A stretch of 30,809 nt of DNA, from positions 1 to 30,809 of IMG/VR virus record IMGVR_UViG_3300020394_000625; one strand, given 5' to 3'. Numbering within the stretch: the stretch's first letter is position 1; every line of letters starts with the position of its first letter. A model generated the notes under the pieces. It searched no databases, was not told where the DNA came from, and worked only from the letters and a program-made list of their open reading frames with translations. This DNA is from a virus. Below are positions 10,341 through 17,251 of the stretch, piece by piece. The translations under genes were made by a program, and so were the position numbers.

Positions 10341-10937
10341 ATGCCTAATTTAGTACCTATGGTCATTGACCAAACTGCAAATGGAGAACGTAGTTTTGAT
10401 ATTTTCTCACGTTTGCTCAAAGAAAGAGTCATATTTCTCACAGGTGAAGTAAATGACTATCAATCTGATTTAATTTGTGCCCAATTTTTATTTTTAGAGG
10501 CAGAAAATCCTGAAAAAGATATACACTTTTATATCAATTCACCGGGCGGTGCAGTTACGGCTGGCATGGCTATCTATGATACTATGCAATTTATCAAACC
10601 AGATGTTTCAACTATGGTCATAGGACAAGCATGTTCTATGGGTTCATTGTTAGCAACTGCTGGTGCTCCTGGTAAAAGATATATGTTGCCAAATGCAAGA
10701 CATATGATACACCAACCTAGCGGTGGTGCAGGTGGTCAGGCAACGGACATGGAAATTCAAGTTAAAGAAATCATGAAAGTAAAAGAACGTCTAATCAATA
10801 TCTATGTAAAACATAATTCTAAGAAAAAGAAATATGCAGAATTACATGCCGATATGGAAAGAGATAATTTTATGGATCCTAAAGAATCATTAGACTATGG
10901 ATTAATTGACGAAATTCTAGAAAAAAGACCCTCATAA
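10341..10937 (+). CDS. clpP: ATP-dependent Clp protease proteolytic subunit ClpP
   Basis: A full-length 198-residue ClpP-family serine protease. The catalytic triad can be placed at Ser99 in GQACSMGS, His124 in HMIHQPSGG and Asp175 in MERDNFM, matching Ser97/His122/Asp171 of E. coli mature numbering in spacing. The oxyanion region [18 protein letters not shown] is also intact, so the enzyme should be active. ClpP forms a double heptameric barrel in the cytoplasm and depends on an AAA+ unfoldase. No ClpX/ClpA gene is seen here, so it would use the host's, or remodel host ClpP by mixed assembly (inference). It has its own sigma70-type promoter and lies in an early-type plus-strand island between two late minus-strand operons. 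ClpP genes are known in other marine phages. Possible jobs are degrading host regulators or processing phage proteins. Confidence 0.95.
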   Translation: MPNLVPMVIDQTANGERSFDIFSRLLKERVIFLTGEVNDYQSDLICAQFLFLEAENPEKDIHFYINSPGGAVTAGMAIYDTMQFIKPDVSTMVIGQACSMGSLLATAGAPGKRYMLPNARHMIHQPSGGAGGQATDMEIQVKEIMKVKERLINIYVKHNSKKKKYAELHADMERDNFMDPKESLDYGLIDEILEKRPS

Positions 10938-10966
10938 CTTCCCCTTAAACAATGAAAAGGAATATC

Positions 10967-11545
10967 ATGATGTCCACAAAAGACACCATACGAAACAACT
11001 GGCCTCTGGTTGAGGAAAGAATTCGAACACTCTTTAACAAATATCGAACAGAATTTAAAAAAGATGGAATAGAATTTAGTACAAAACAACAAAGCGAGTT
11101 AATGAGTGAAATTGCTCAAGCAAGTTTCTTAAATGTTCTTAAAGAGAAAAATATAAATGCAGAAGTCAAAGTAGGTGTAAATGTTGCAGATATTTACATA
11201 GAGGGCGTTCCAGTAGAAATCAAAACATGTGGTGCTGAAAAGTGGCAAGGTGGAAGTTTCTCAAAACGACCTGGATTATATCTCTTATTGAGTTGGAAAT
11301 ATCTAGAATCAACTAAGCTATTTTGTGCAATGCAAGATATGGTTGAATCTGATTGGCGTAGTCATATGCTGAATGAAGACAATAAAATGAAGAAAAATGC
11401 AACCTATTATGGCACGTGGTATGGAAAAAGAGAGTTAGTAGAAGATAATAGATATGAACTATTAACTGGATGGATTGATATTATTGTAGAAAAGAAGGAT
11501 GGATCTCCTAGAAAAGTGCCAAATATACACTTAAAATGGGTGTAA
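10967..11545 (+). CDS. PD-(D/E)XK nuclease-like protein
   Basis: A 192-residue protein. With the start at ATG 10967 (AAAAGGA ends five bases upstream; an earlier ATG at 10952 has no ribosome site), residues 75-86 read DIYIEGVPVEIK: Asp75, Glu84 and Lys86 form a D-x8-E-x-K signature typical of the PD-(D/E)XK nuclease fold. A helical segment rich in Glu and Gln comes before it (SELMSEIAQASFLNVLKEK), as in restriction-endonuclease-like cores. The C-terminal half (WRSHML, YYGTWYGKRE, LLTGWIDIIVEK) matches no family I can name. It could be a small DNA endonuclease, a resolvase, or a protein that has kept only the fold. It lies 29 bases after clpP and probably shares its transcript. Function is inferred from the motif alone. 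Confidence 0.6.
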   Translation: MMSTKDTIRNNWPLVEERIRTLFNKYRTEFKKDGIEFSTKQQSELMSEIAQASFLNVLKEKNINAEVKVGVNVADIYIEGVPVEIKTCGAEKWQGGSFSKRPGLYLLLSWKYLESTKLFCAMQDMVESDWRSHMLNEDNKMKKNATYYGTWYGKRELVEDNRYELLTGWIDIIVEKKDGSPRKVPNIHLKWV

Positions 11546-11549
11546 AAAC

Positions 11550-11577
11550 TTGACAGAATCGAGAATCATGATATAGT
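11550..11577 (+). promoter_or_regulatory. Sigma70-type promoter
   Basis: TTGACA at 11550-11555 and TATAGT at 11572-11577, spacer 16. The -35 context AAAACTTGACAGA is shared with the promoter at 11959, which suggests a common early-promoter element. ATCATGAT, a short palindrome, lies in the spacer just before the -10 box. AAAGAGAGGG follows as ribosome site for the gene at 11606. Confidence 0.75.
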
Positions 11578-11605
11578 AGTTACATAATCAAGAAAGAGAG
11601 GGATT

Positions 11606-11953
11606 ATGACTACATACGCAGATGTTCATCAAGAAGCCAGTTCAAAAGCAACTACGGCTGTTAATACATTTTTTAATAACGTTTTAAAAGGCGAAGACCA
11701 ATATGCATGTGGTTTTGCTTGGGTTACTGTTTATCCTAAAAATAAAGGTAATACTAAACTAGGTAAAGCTGAAAGGGCTGGACTAGAATCTATTGGTTTT
11801 AAGAAAGACTGGACAGGTAAAGGCTGGCAGTTGTGGAATCCTGGAAATTACGCAGGTCAGAATATAGACGCCAAAGAAGAAGGCGCACAAGTTTATGCTA
11901 ATGTAATGAAGTCATACGGATTTAATGCTTATGCAGGGTCTAGGTTAGACTAA
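11606..11953 (+). CDS. Conserved-looking phage protein of unknown function
   Basis: A 115-residue soluble protein with its own promoter and a ribosome site AGAGAGGG six bases before the ATG. The sequence is compact and motif-like: WVTVYPKNKGNTKLGKAERAGL, then WTGKGWQLWNPGNYAGQNID, then the C-terminal NAYAGSRLD. The abundance of aromatic, Gly and Lys residues in the middle suggests a small globular fold, perhaps nucleic-acid or protein binding, but I can assign no family with a known function. There is no signal peptide or membrane segment. It forms a single-gene unit between two near-identical promoters. Confidence 0.8.
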   Translation: MTTYADVHQEASSKATTAVNTFFNNVLKGEDQYACGFAWVTVYPKNKGNTKLGKAERAGLESIGFKKDWTGKGWQLWNPGNYAGQNIDAKEEGAQVYANVMKSYGFNAYAGSRLD

Positions 11954-11958
11954 AAAAC

Positions 11959-11986
11959 TTGACAGATTTGGGATCTGTGCTATATT
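11959..11986 (+). promoter_or_regulatory. Sigma70-type promoter with extended -10
   Basis: TTGACA at 11959-11964 and TATATT at 11981-11986, spacer 16, with TGC directly before the -10 box (extended -10). The spacer holds the inverted repeat CAGAT-N5-ATCTG, a possible operator. It drives the run of small genes from 12011 to 13484, which are coupled with short gaps or overlaps. Confidence 0.8.
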
Positions 11987-12010
11987 AGAATCATGATGAA
12001 GGAGAGAGAT

Positions 12011-12481
12011 ATGAGTAAATTTGTTATCGAAACACAAATTCGTGAAAACTACGCATCGCATGATTCTGATTGGGATGGTGTTTCAGAATATTGGAAAAAC
12101 AAAGGTGGCAACACTTATATTGTTGAGGCAGAAACAGCCGAAGAGGCTAAAACTGTTATTCCTTTAGTTACAGATTCTAACAATGCATTTGAAGAAAACT
12201 TTCTTGATTTCTTCCCTTGTGATGATGATTTCGAATCTGAGTTTCAAAAATCTCAAAAAGAATACGATGCCGATGGTTGGGATACTTTGTATCTTGACAA
12301 GGTTATTCGTAAAGGTAAAAAGTCAGGTGACTGGTACATGAAACGAGGTTATATCGTAGGTGGGTTTCAAAAAGGAACTCAATACGAACATCTTGTTGGT
12401 AAGTTTGTAGGTAACGTAGATAATTTGTCTACAGGTAAATGCGTTCTCAAAATCGAGGGCGATAAACGTACAACTCTTTAA
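12011..12481 (+). CDS. Small acidic protein of unknown function
   Basis: A 156-residue protein, start chosen at 12011 where AAGGAGAG stands seven bases upstream; an in-frame ATG at 11993 lies before that ribosome site and is unlikely to be used. The N-terminus MSKFVIETQIRENYASHD and the central acidic stretch (FLDFFPCDDDFESEF) suggest a soluble globular protein. The C-terminal part (VGKFVGNVDNLSTGKCVLKI) is beta-rich. No known domain is recognised. It is the first gene of a five-gene coupled set of small proteins, which in T4-like phages usually act on host take-over; that role is only inferred from position and promoter type. Confidence 0.8.
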   Translation: MSKFVIETQIRENYASHDSDWDGVSEYWKNKGGNTYIVEAETAEEAKTVIPLVTDSNNAFEENFLDFFPCDDDFESEFQKSQKEYDADGWDTLYLDKVIRKGKKSGDWYMKRGYIVGGFQKGTQYEHLVGKFVGNVDNLSTGKCVLKIEGDKRTTL

Positions 12482-12494
12482 TTAGGAGGCACTA

Positions 12495-12845
12495 ATGCAA
12501 AAATTTAAATTATATCAAATTCATCTTACTGATGCAGAAGTTGACAAAGTAAATGCTGAAGGACATAATAGTGTTCCTAAGCATCTAACTAAGTTAGATA
12601 TGTCTTTTGCTAAAAATGATGTAGGTTCTTTGGCTAAAAAGGCAATGGACAATAATTGGTACACTCATGTATCAAACATTACTGCCGATAGTATGGAACA
12701 AGTATTTGAAATCGGTAACATTGGTCCAGAAGAAAACATTGAGCGATTGGCTCCTATGTATTCTGTTAGTGTTAGTGACGTAGTTGAAAATGAAGATGGC
12801 AAACAATTTGTTTGTGCATCAATTGGTTGGCAAGAGGTAGCATAA
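12495..12845 (+). CDS. Small protein of unknown function
   Basis: A 116-residue protein with a strong ribosome site TTAGGAGG eight bases before the ATG. It begins MQKFKLYQIHLTDAEVDKVN and ends SIGWQEVA. It is soluble and mixed alpha/beta in appearance, with no recognised motif or membrane segment. Its stop codon shares a base with the start of the next gene (TAATG), so the two are translationally coupled. Expression should follow the promoter at 11959. Confidence 0.8.
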   Translation: MQKFKLYQIHLTDAEVDKVNAEGHNSVPKHLTKLDMSFAKNDVGSLAKKAMDNNWYTHVSNITADSMEQVFEIGNIGPEENIERLAPMYSVSVSDVVENEDGKQFVCASIGWQEVA

Positions 12846-13042
12846 TGATACGAATTTTTAATAGTGCAGTTTTTGAAGATACTGGTGCGGAACGTCTAAT
12901 ACCTTTAAAAGAAGCCGACATCATAGAACAAAAAATAGATGCAAGTGGTCGTCCTTACATATTCTTTGAGCATAAAGATTATCCACTAGGTGGTTTACGT
13001 GCTTGGTATGACGGCAAATATTGGCAATGTGATTTAGATTGA
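12845..13042 (+). CDS. Small protein of unknown function
   Basis: A 65-residue protein starting MIRIFNSAVFEDTG. The ATG at 12845 overlaps the preceding stop by one base and has AGAGGT seven bases upstream; the open frame extends upstream to 12812 but without a ribosome site. It is rich in aromatic residues near the end (YPLGGLRAWYDGKYWQCDLD), typical of a tiny beta-rich domain. No family recognised. Confidence 0.75.
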   Translation: MIRIFNSAVFEDTGAERLIPLKEADIIEQKIDASGRPYIFFEHKDYPLGGLRAWYDGKYWQCDLD

Positions 13043-13053
13043 GAGGTGGAATA

Positions 13054-13296
13054 ATGGCTGTTCGTGAAAAATCTGTTAAAGAACTTGTAATAGACCTTGA
13101 TGGTCCTAACGGAAATGCTTTTTATCTTTTAGGTACGGCTCAACAATTTAGTCGTGACTTAGGATTAGATGGTAATAAAATAATTGAAGAAATGAAGTCT
13201 GGAGATTATATAAATCTTCTCAAGACTTTTGAAAACTACTTTGGTAGTTATGTAACTTTAGAAACTAACAATAAACAATATTTGGAGGCTTTGTGA
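13054..13296 (+). CDS. Small conserved-looking protein of unknown function
   Basis: An 80-residue protein, start at ATG 13054 behind GAGAGGTGG. It contains the motif-like stretch LVIDLDGPNGNAFYLLGTAQ followed by a helical part with LGLDGNKIIEEMKSGDYINLL. It looks like a compact two-part domain in a soluble protein. Its stop overlaps the GTG of the next gene. The ribosome-site region TTGAGAGG (13039-13046) is fully complementary to eight bases in the loop of the small RNA at 28867-28874. Confidence 0.8.
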   Translation: MAVREKSVKELVIDLDGPNGNAFYLLGTAQQFSRDLGLDGNKIIEEMKSGDYINLLKTFENYFGSYVTLETNNKQYLEAL

Positions 13297-13484
13297 AGAA
13301 ACAGGAACAATTAAGAAATCCCGTAAGGGTAAAAGTTGATGGTAAAGATGTTACCAGAGACACAAGTGTAGACGATGCATATCGTGTACAAAAATTAATG
13401 ACTCAAATGAATCCTGAGTCCAAAGTTGAAATTGTAAATGTAGAACCTACAAGAGGTTATACTAAATCAATTTACGAATTCTAA
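13293..13484 (+). CDS. Small basic protein of unknown function, GTG start
   Basis: A 63-residue protein starting with GTG at 13293, which overlaps the previous stop by four bases (GTGA) and has TTGGAGG five bases upstream. The sequence MKKQEQLRNPVRVKVDGKDV is basic, followed by a helical part (DDAYRVQKLMTQMNPESKVEI). It could bind nucleic acid, but no motif proves this. Its stop overlaps by four bases the stop of the opposite-strand gene, so two operons collide here without a visible terminator. Confidence 0.75.
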   Translation: MKKQEQLRNPVRVKVDGKDVTRDTSVDDAYRVQKLMTQMNPESKVEIVNVEPTRGYTKSIYEF

Positions 13485-14119
13485 AAACCAGGCACGTAAC
13501 TCCACATTTTTGCAGTACGTATTTTCATAGCGGCTAGTTCTTCATCGAACTGGCCGTTATTCTTTTTGATATTAGTTTGAATTTCATCTGTAATGTCATA
13601 CCATTTTTCATTATTGATTAACGAAATGATAGGATGTTTTTCAATTTTATCTACACCTTGTTTATAAAAATAATAACATAGTGCATCAAATTGTGTTTGT
13701 GCTAATTCTTTTTCAACAAATCTTTCTAATACATTTCCAATATTTCTAAGTTGTTTGTCTAAAATAAATTTAGCCATTACTTTTGTAATCTTTCTTGTCG
13801 AGATATCTATTCTTTGCGATTCTACTGTAACAAAACCAAACTTTATTTCAGTTGGTGTAACATTATAACCATAACCAATTTTGTTATCATCTGTTAATTC
13901 AAGTATTGGTTCTTCTGTTTCTATAATTGCATCTTTACTTAATGAAGAAAAAATTAAATCAACTACAGGAAAAGTAGTAAGTCTTATGTGTGATAAGATG
14001 TATGTAGGTGTGCCATCTTCTTTATATCCTGTACCTAGATTTGTTCCATAAGGTGTTGTAACATTCAACGGCATTTGAATATAATTTAATAACGAACCTT
14101 TTTTCTTATCAAATATCAT
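13481..14119 (-). CDS. Lysozyme-like protein at the end of the hub operon
   Basis: A 212-residue protein, the last gene of the late operon. Its second half resembles the T4-lysozyme (GH24/muramidase) pattern: a Glu-rich strand (IIETEEPILEL, residues 65-75), KIGYGYNVTPTEI (80-92) in the place of the TIGYGH-x-T loop, a helical part, QTQFDALCYYFYKQG (141-155) like the family QFDAL-x-x-F-x-N-G segment, and the C-terminal helix EELAAMKIRTAKMW in the place of GL-x-x-RR. The catalytic Thr of TIGYGH is Lys80 here and the catalytic Glu cannot be placed with certainty, so activity is doubtful. The first 60 residues are of unknown type (QMPLNVTTPYG). It could be an endolysin-like lysis protein, given the two small membrane proteins before it, or a non-enzymatic baseplate part. 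Confidence 0.5.
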   Translation of the reverse strand: MIFDKKKGSLLNYIQMPLNVTTPYGTNLGTGYKEDGTPTYILSHIRLTTFPVVDLIFSSLSKDAIIETEEPILELTDDNKIGYGYNVTPTEIKFGFVTVESQRIDISTRKITKVMAKFILDKQLRNIGNVLERFVEKELAQTQFDALCYYFYKQGVDKIEKHPIISLINNEKWYDITDEIQTNIKKNNGQFDEELAAMKIRTAKMWSYVPGF

Positions 14120-14120
14120 A

Positions 14121-14366
14121 TTACCATCTCCAAGGCAACATACTTAAGCCTAATAAGTTTAAGAAAAATTCTGCCACAACAACAAATAATAAACCGCCTA
14201 CTATTTGCCATGCCCACCATTTCCAACCAGTAAGACTATCAGCCCATTTTCTCATTTTTGAATTTCTTGCTTTATCGTAAGCACCTGATTTTTCGCCTAT
14301 CTTTTCAGCCCAATAATTTGGATCCATCGAGTCTTTTAATCCTTTTAATAATTCTTTCATTGTCAT
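14121..14366 (-). CDS. Small membrane protein
   Basis: An 81-residue protein with a charged N-terminal ~45 residues (KELLKGLKDSMDPNYWAEKI, then KARNSKMRKWADS) and one hydrophobic segment near the C-terminus (WWAWQIVGGLLFVVVAEFF, about residues 50-68). Its ATG overlaps the stop of the preceding small membrane protein (ATGA), and the lysozyme-like gene starts one base after its stop. The topology, one membrane segment with a charged soluble part, fits a holin, antiholin or spanin-like role as well as an unknown membrane role. No family is recognised. Confidence 0.7.
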   Translation of the reverse strand: MTMKELLKGLKDSMDPNYWAEKIGEKSGAYDKARNSKMRKWADSLTGWKWWAWQIVGGLLFVVVAEFFLNLLGLSMLPWRW

Positions 14367-14515
14367 TTTTTAGTCTCCACTGTCATACTACCACCATATG
14401 TATCGTGTGAATTTGATGTCCAACTATTTTTAATATTACGTAACAACCACATATAAATTGGTCCAATTATTATTGTTACAATTAAACATATTATTGTAAA
14501 AGTTTCAAAAGTCAT
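14363..14515 (-). CDS. 50-residue membrane protein, holin-like topology
   Basis: A short gene between gp5 and the 81-residue membrane protein. It encodes MTFETFTIICLIVTIIIGPI followed by YMWLLRNIKNSW and a polar tail. One hydrophobic helix (about residues 5-26) is followed by positive charges. The start shares one base with the gp5 stop (TAATG) and the stop overlaps the next ATG, so the gene is fully embedded in the late operon and very likely translated. Such proteins are often holins, but this is inferred from size and position only. Confidence 0.65.
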   Translation of the reverse strand: MTFETFTIICLIVTIIIGPIYMWLLRNIKNSWTSNSHDTYGGSMTVETKK

Positions 14516-16350
14516 TATGCTAACCTCACACTTGTTGTTCCAGTAACATCTGAATTCTCTGCAACTTTATATGAACGTGTTAATCTATATGCACCACGTT
14601 CAACACTTGCGGCTGAGAAGTGCATTGGATCCCAAGGTCTAGACCAATTACCGCCCCAACCTAATCCATGTCTTGCGGCTATCGAACCTATATTCAATGG
14701 TAAATCACAACCAAAGTTTGAGCCTCTACTTCCACTTGGATCCCAACCAGCTGGCGCACTTTGGGCATATCCGTTTGGTGCGTATGCGTTAATATCTATT
14801 GCGGCTCCCATTGCATGGAAACTAGGTTTATTGCCACCTCTTGTTGTTCGTTTACAATATCCATGTAATGTTCTAATTTCATAACCTGTTGCTTCCAAAT
14901 CATTAATGAGACCTTGAAAGTTTTTAACAAATATTTGTGCAACTTGACAACCTACACCATTACTTGCTCTTATAGTTCCTAATCCTTCTCCGTCTGGTAA
15001 ACCTGGAACATCTTCATTTGAATCTTGTGCTTGATTATCTGCGTTAACTTGTCCTTCTGCACTTGAAGGATCTGTAGCAATCTCATTACCTGCTTTTTGT
15101 GAATCAGTTGTTTGTGTTGGTGTCTCACCTGATGAACTTGGCATTGATGCACTTGTTCCTCTTAAGAAAGGCTCATGTGTAGGTATCTTAGGAATAATTG
15201 TATCTTCAATCAACCCTGCCTCTAAGTTTTGCATATCTGGTTGTGCAGATAATGGTATGTCAAAAGCGATTGAAGCCATAGGACCATTAAGATGTAAATG
15301 ACCGTCAGTTGATACAAACATATTTGTTTTTACTTTTGTATGATTTGCTCCACCACTTTCAAAGAACATACTGCCTTTAGTTTTTGCATGTAATTGGTCA
15401 CCAACATTTAAGTTTGTGTTTTCACCACTACGTATGTTAATTTTTTCTGCGGCTTCTAAATTTATATTTCTATCTGAACGTAAGTTAAAATCTTTTTCAG
15501 TACGAATAGACATATTACCTTCAGCATAAACCATTACTTCACCTTTGGCTCCTATTTCTACCCAACCTGATCCAGAACTATTGATTGCATATATAAAATC
15601 GTTTGTTCCATCTACAATAACTTGGGCACCAGAACCTGATGTTACTCTTATTTGATTAGGATGAATTACACCATCATCGCCTACAGAACCATCGTCCATA
15701 GAAATATAGTTTCCACCTGGTGTACTCCAACCATATACTTTTGAATGTTGTGTAGTCTGATAGTTTGCATCTCTACCAGGACTTGCAGTTGTTTGACCTC
15801 TTATAGGATCAGAATAAATTCCTTGATTTGCAGTATTGGCATTTTTATTTGTATTTTCTTGTTCTGGTTCTTCTACATTTACTGCTTCTCTTACTGAAAC
15901 TGGTGCAACTTTTGAAGAAGGAACATCTGTAAATACTCCCTCACCTTGTCCTGTACCATCTGCTTTTGCTTTGCCTGATGCTCCTCCAACTACGTCTGGA
16001 ACTTCTTGCGAAACTGCAAACCACATGCCTTCATTTAAATCACCATTCTCTGCAAAGAATACTAATATGGTTACTCCAGCGTCTGGTGGGACCGCAAACA
16101 TTCCATATGAACCTTGTGCATTTGCACCACCAAAAGGAGATGCATATTGAAAGTACATAGGATTATCAGGTTCACCACCTAGTTTAGGAACATAGGCCGC
16201 AATTCTTCCTCTACCTTCAGGATCAGGTTTGCCTCCTACAGTAATTGCTTTATATATACCACTATTGATATTCTTTAAAATAGGATTTTCTTGATGTTTC
16301 CTATTTTCAATAATACTTGAGGCGTAACTATTTCCAACACTAGATTTCAT
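14515..16350 (-). CDS. gp5: Baseplate hub/spike protein gp5 with C-terminal M15-type peptidase domain
   Basis: A 611-residue central-spike protein. Residues ~30-120 form the OB-fold domain of gp5/VgrG proteins (PDPEGRGRIAAYVPKLGG, then GSYGMFAVPPDAGVTILVFF). Residues ~260-360 contain octad-like repeats typical of the needle beta-helix (GNMSIRTEKDFNLRSDRNIN). A low-complexity linker (~395-450) leads to a C-terminal domain (~455-585) with the zinc-peptidase pattern HAMGAAIDIN and WDPMHFS: His512, Asp519 and His577 as zinc ligands and Asp574 as catalytic acid, as in M15 D-Ala-D-Ala carboxypeptidases and endolysins. T4 gp5 carries a lysozyme between OB fold and needle; here a peptidase follows the needle. 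The ATG at 16350 has AAAGGAT seven bases upstream; a TTG lies directly before it. The start overlaps the SGNH gene by 11 nt. Confidence 0.87.
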   Translation of the reverse strand: MKSSVGNSYASSIIENRKHQENPILKNINSGIYKAITVGGKPDPEGRGRIAAYVPKLGGEPDNPMYFQYASPFGGANAQGSYGMFAVPPDAGVTILVFFAENGDLNEGMWFAVSQEVPDVVGGASGKAKADGTGQGEGVFTDVPSSKVAPVSVREAVNVEEPEQENTNKNANTANQGIYSDPIRGQTTASPGRDANYQTTQHSKVYGWSTPGGNYISMDDGSVGDDGVIHPNQIRVTSGSGAQVIVDGTNDFIYAINSSGSGWVEIGAKGEVMVYAEGNMSIRTEKDFNLRSDRNINLEAAEKINIRSGENTNLNVGDQLHAKTKGSMFFESGGANHTKVKTNMFVSTDGHLHLNGPMASIAFDIPLSAQPDMQNLEAGLIEDTIIPKIPTHEPFLRGTSASMPSSSGETPTQTTDSQKAGNEIATDPSSAEGQVNADNQAQDSNEDVPGLPDGEGLGTIRASNGVGCQVAQIFVKNFQGLINDLEATGYEIRTLHGYCKRTTRGGNKPSFHAMGAAIDINAYAPNGYAQSAPAGWDPSGSRGSNFGCDLPLNIGSIAARHGLGWGGNWSRPWDPMHFSAASVERGAYRLTRSYKVAENSDVTGTTSVRLA

Positions 16351-17251
16351 CAAATATCCTTTTTATTTGTTTAATCAAATTATTAATTGTATCTGTTCCC
16401 CAATGTCCACAATCTAATTTGTCTGTTATGGTTCCAATAGTTTCAGTCATTTGTATAACTTTGCATTTTCTAGTTGATATATCCATATCTTGTAGATATT
16501 TATTAATACATTTTTTATCTTCTGAATGTTGATAATCAAGCCAAGATTGGTTCTCTACAAATATTATATTCCACTTCATGGCTTTTGTAATCCAGTCTAT
16601 TCTTCTTAAGTTAATCTCTAAATTTTTTATAAATGAATTTGTATATGAAGTTTGATGTTCAATCATAGCAAGCCATGTATTTGATAATGGTTTCGCTATT
16701 CTATTTCTTGTTTTACTATCTTCTGGAGTAATCAATTCATTAGGAGTTACTTGAGGCATTATATCATAACCTCTTAAATAATGTGAATTCATTGGAGCGT
16801 ATATAGAATTATGAGGTGATACGTTATTAGGATGTTCACTATCCATATAATATTCATGTCTATACATAGATGATAAACCAATTATAATAGTTTTTGTTTT
16901 ATTGGAAAGTTCATCATTTGTCCATTGTTCTAATCTTGTGACTATTCTTCCATTACTGGATCCTGGTTTACTAAGATTTAAAAATGTAATCTTTGGATAT
17001 ATGTTTCTTAGTTTATGTGTAACTTCATGTTGTTTTGGTACTCCAGAACAAAACATAAAACTGTCACCAAACACTGGAACAATTTCTTTGCACGTATCAA
17101 TAGTGTTAACATTGCTTCTTGTTGGGTATATACTTTCCCAACATTCAGGTTCTACACTAAATCTTTTGTCAATAGGATAAGGTATTATATCACCTATTCT
17201 TCTTTCGTGCCATTTTAAATCTGATAATGTTGAAAATTCATTAGTAATCAT
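16340..17251 (-). CDS. SGNH/GDSL-type hydrolase-like protein
   Basis: A 303-residue protein placed between two hub genes and overlapping both (TAATG with the upstream gene, 11 nt with gp5). It carries the SGNH landmarks in order: block I VFGDSF with Ser64 as nucleophile, block II KPGSSNGR with Gly97 and Asn100, a block III region IIIGLSS (~122-128) where the usual GxND Asn is missing, and block V DCGHWG with Asp280 and His283 as remaining triad members. Such enzymes remove acyl groups or cleave esters on lipids, polysaccharides or peptidoglycan. A role in de-acylating or de-acetylating the host surface during tail contact is an inference from operon context. There is no signal peptide or membrane segment. 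It could also be a cytoplasmic enzyme carried in a structural operon by chance. Confidence 0.65.
   Translation of the reverse strand: MITNEFSTLSDLKWHERRIGDIIPYPIDKRFSVEPECWESIYPTRSNVNTIDTCKEIVPVFGDSFMFCSGVPKQHEVTHKLRNIYPKITFLNLSKPGSSNGRIVTRLEQWTNDELSNKTKTIIIGLSSMYRHEYYMDSEHPNNVSPHNSIYAPMNSHYLRGYDIMPQVTPNELITPEDSKTRNRIAKPLSNTWLAMIEHQTSYTNSFIKNLEINLRRIDWITKAMKWNIIFVENQSWLDYQHSEDKKCINKYLQDMDISTRKCKVIQMTETIGTITDKLDCGHWGTDTINNLIKQIKRIFDEI

Noticed and set aside
15836-16150. Plus-strand open frames opposite gp5
   Set aside because: They are shadows of the gp5 reading frame in its Thr/Ala/Pro-rich linker, with no ribosome site and no promoter.
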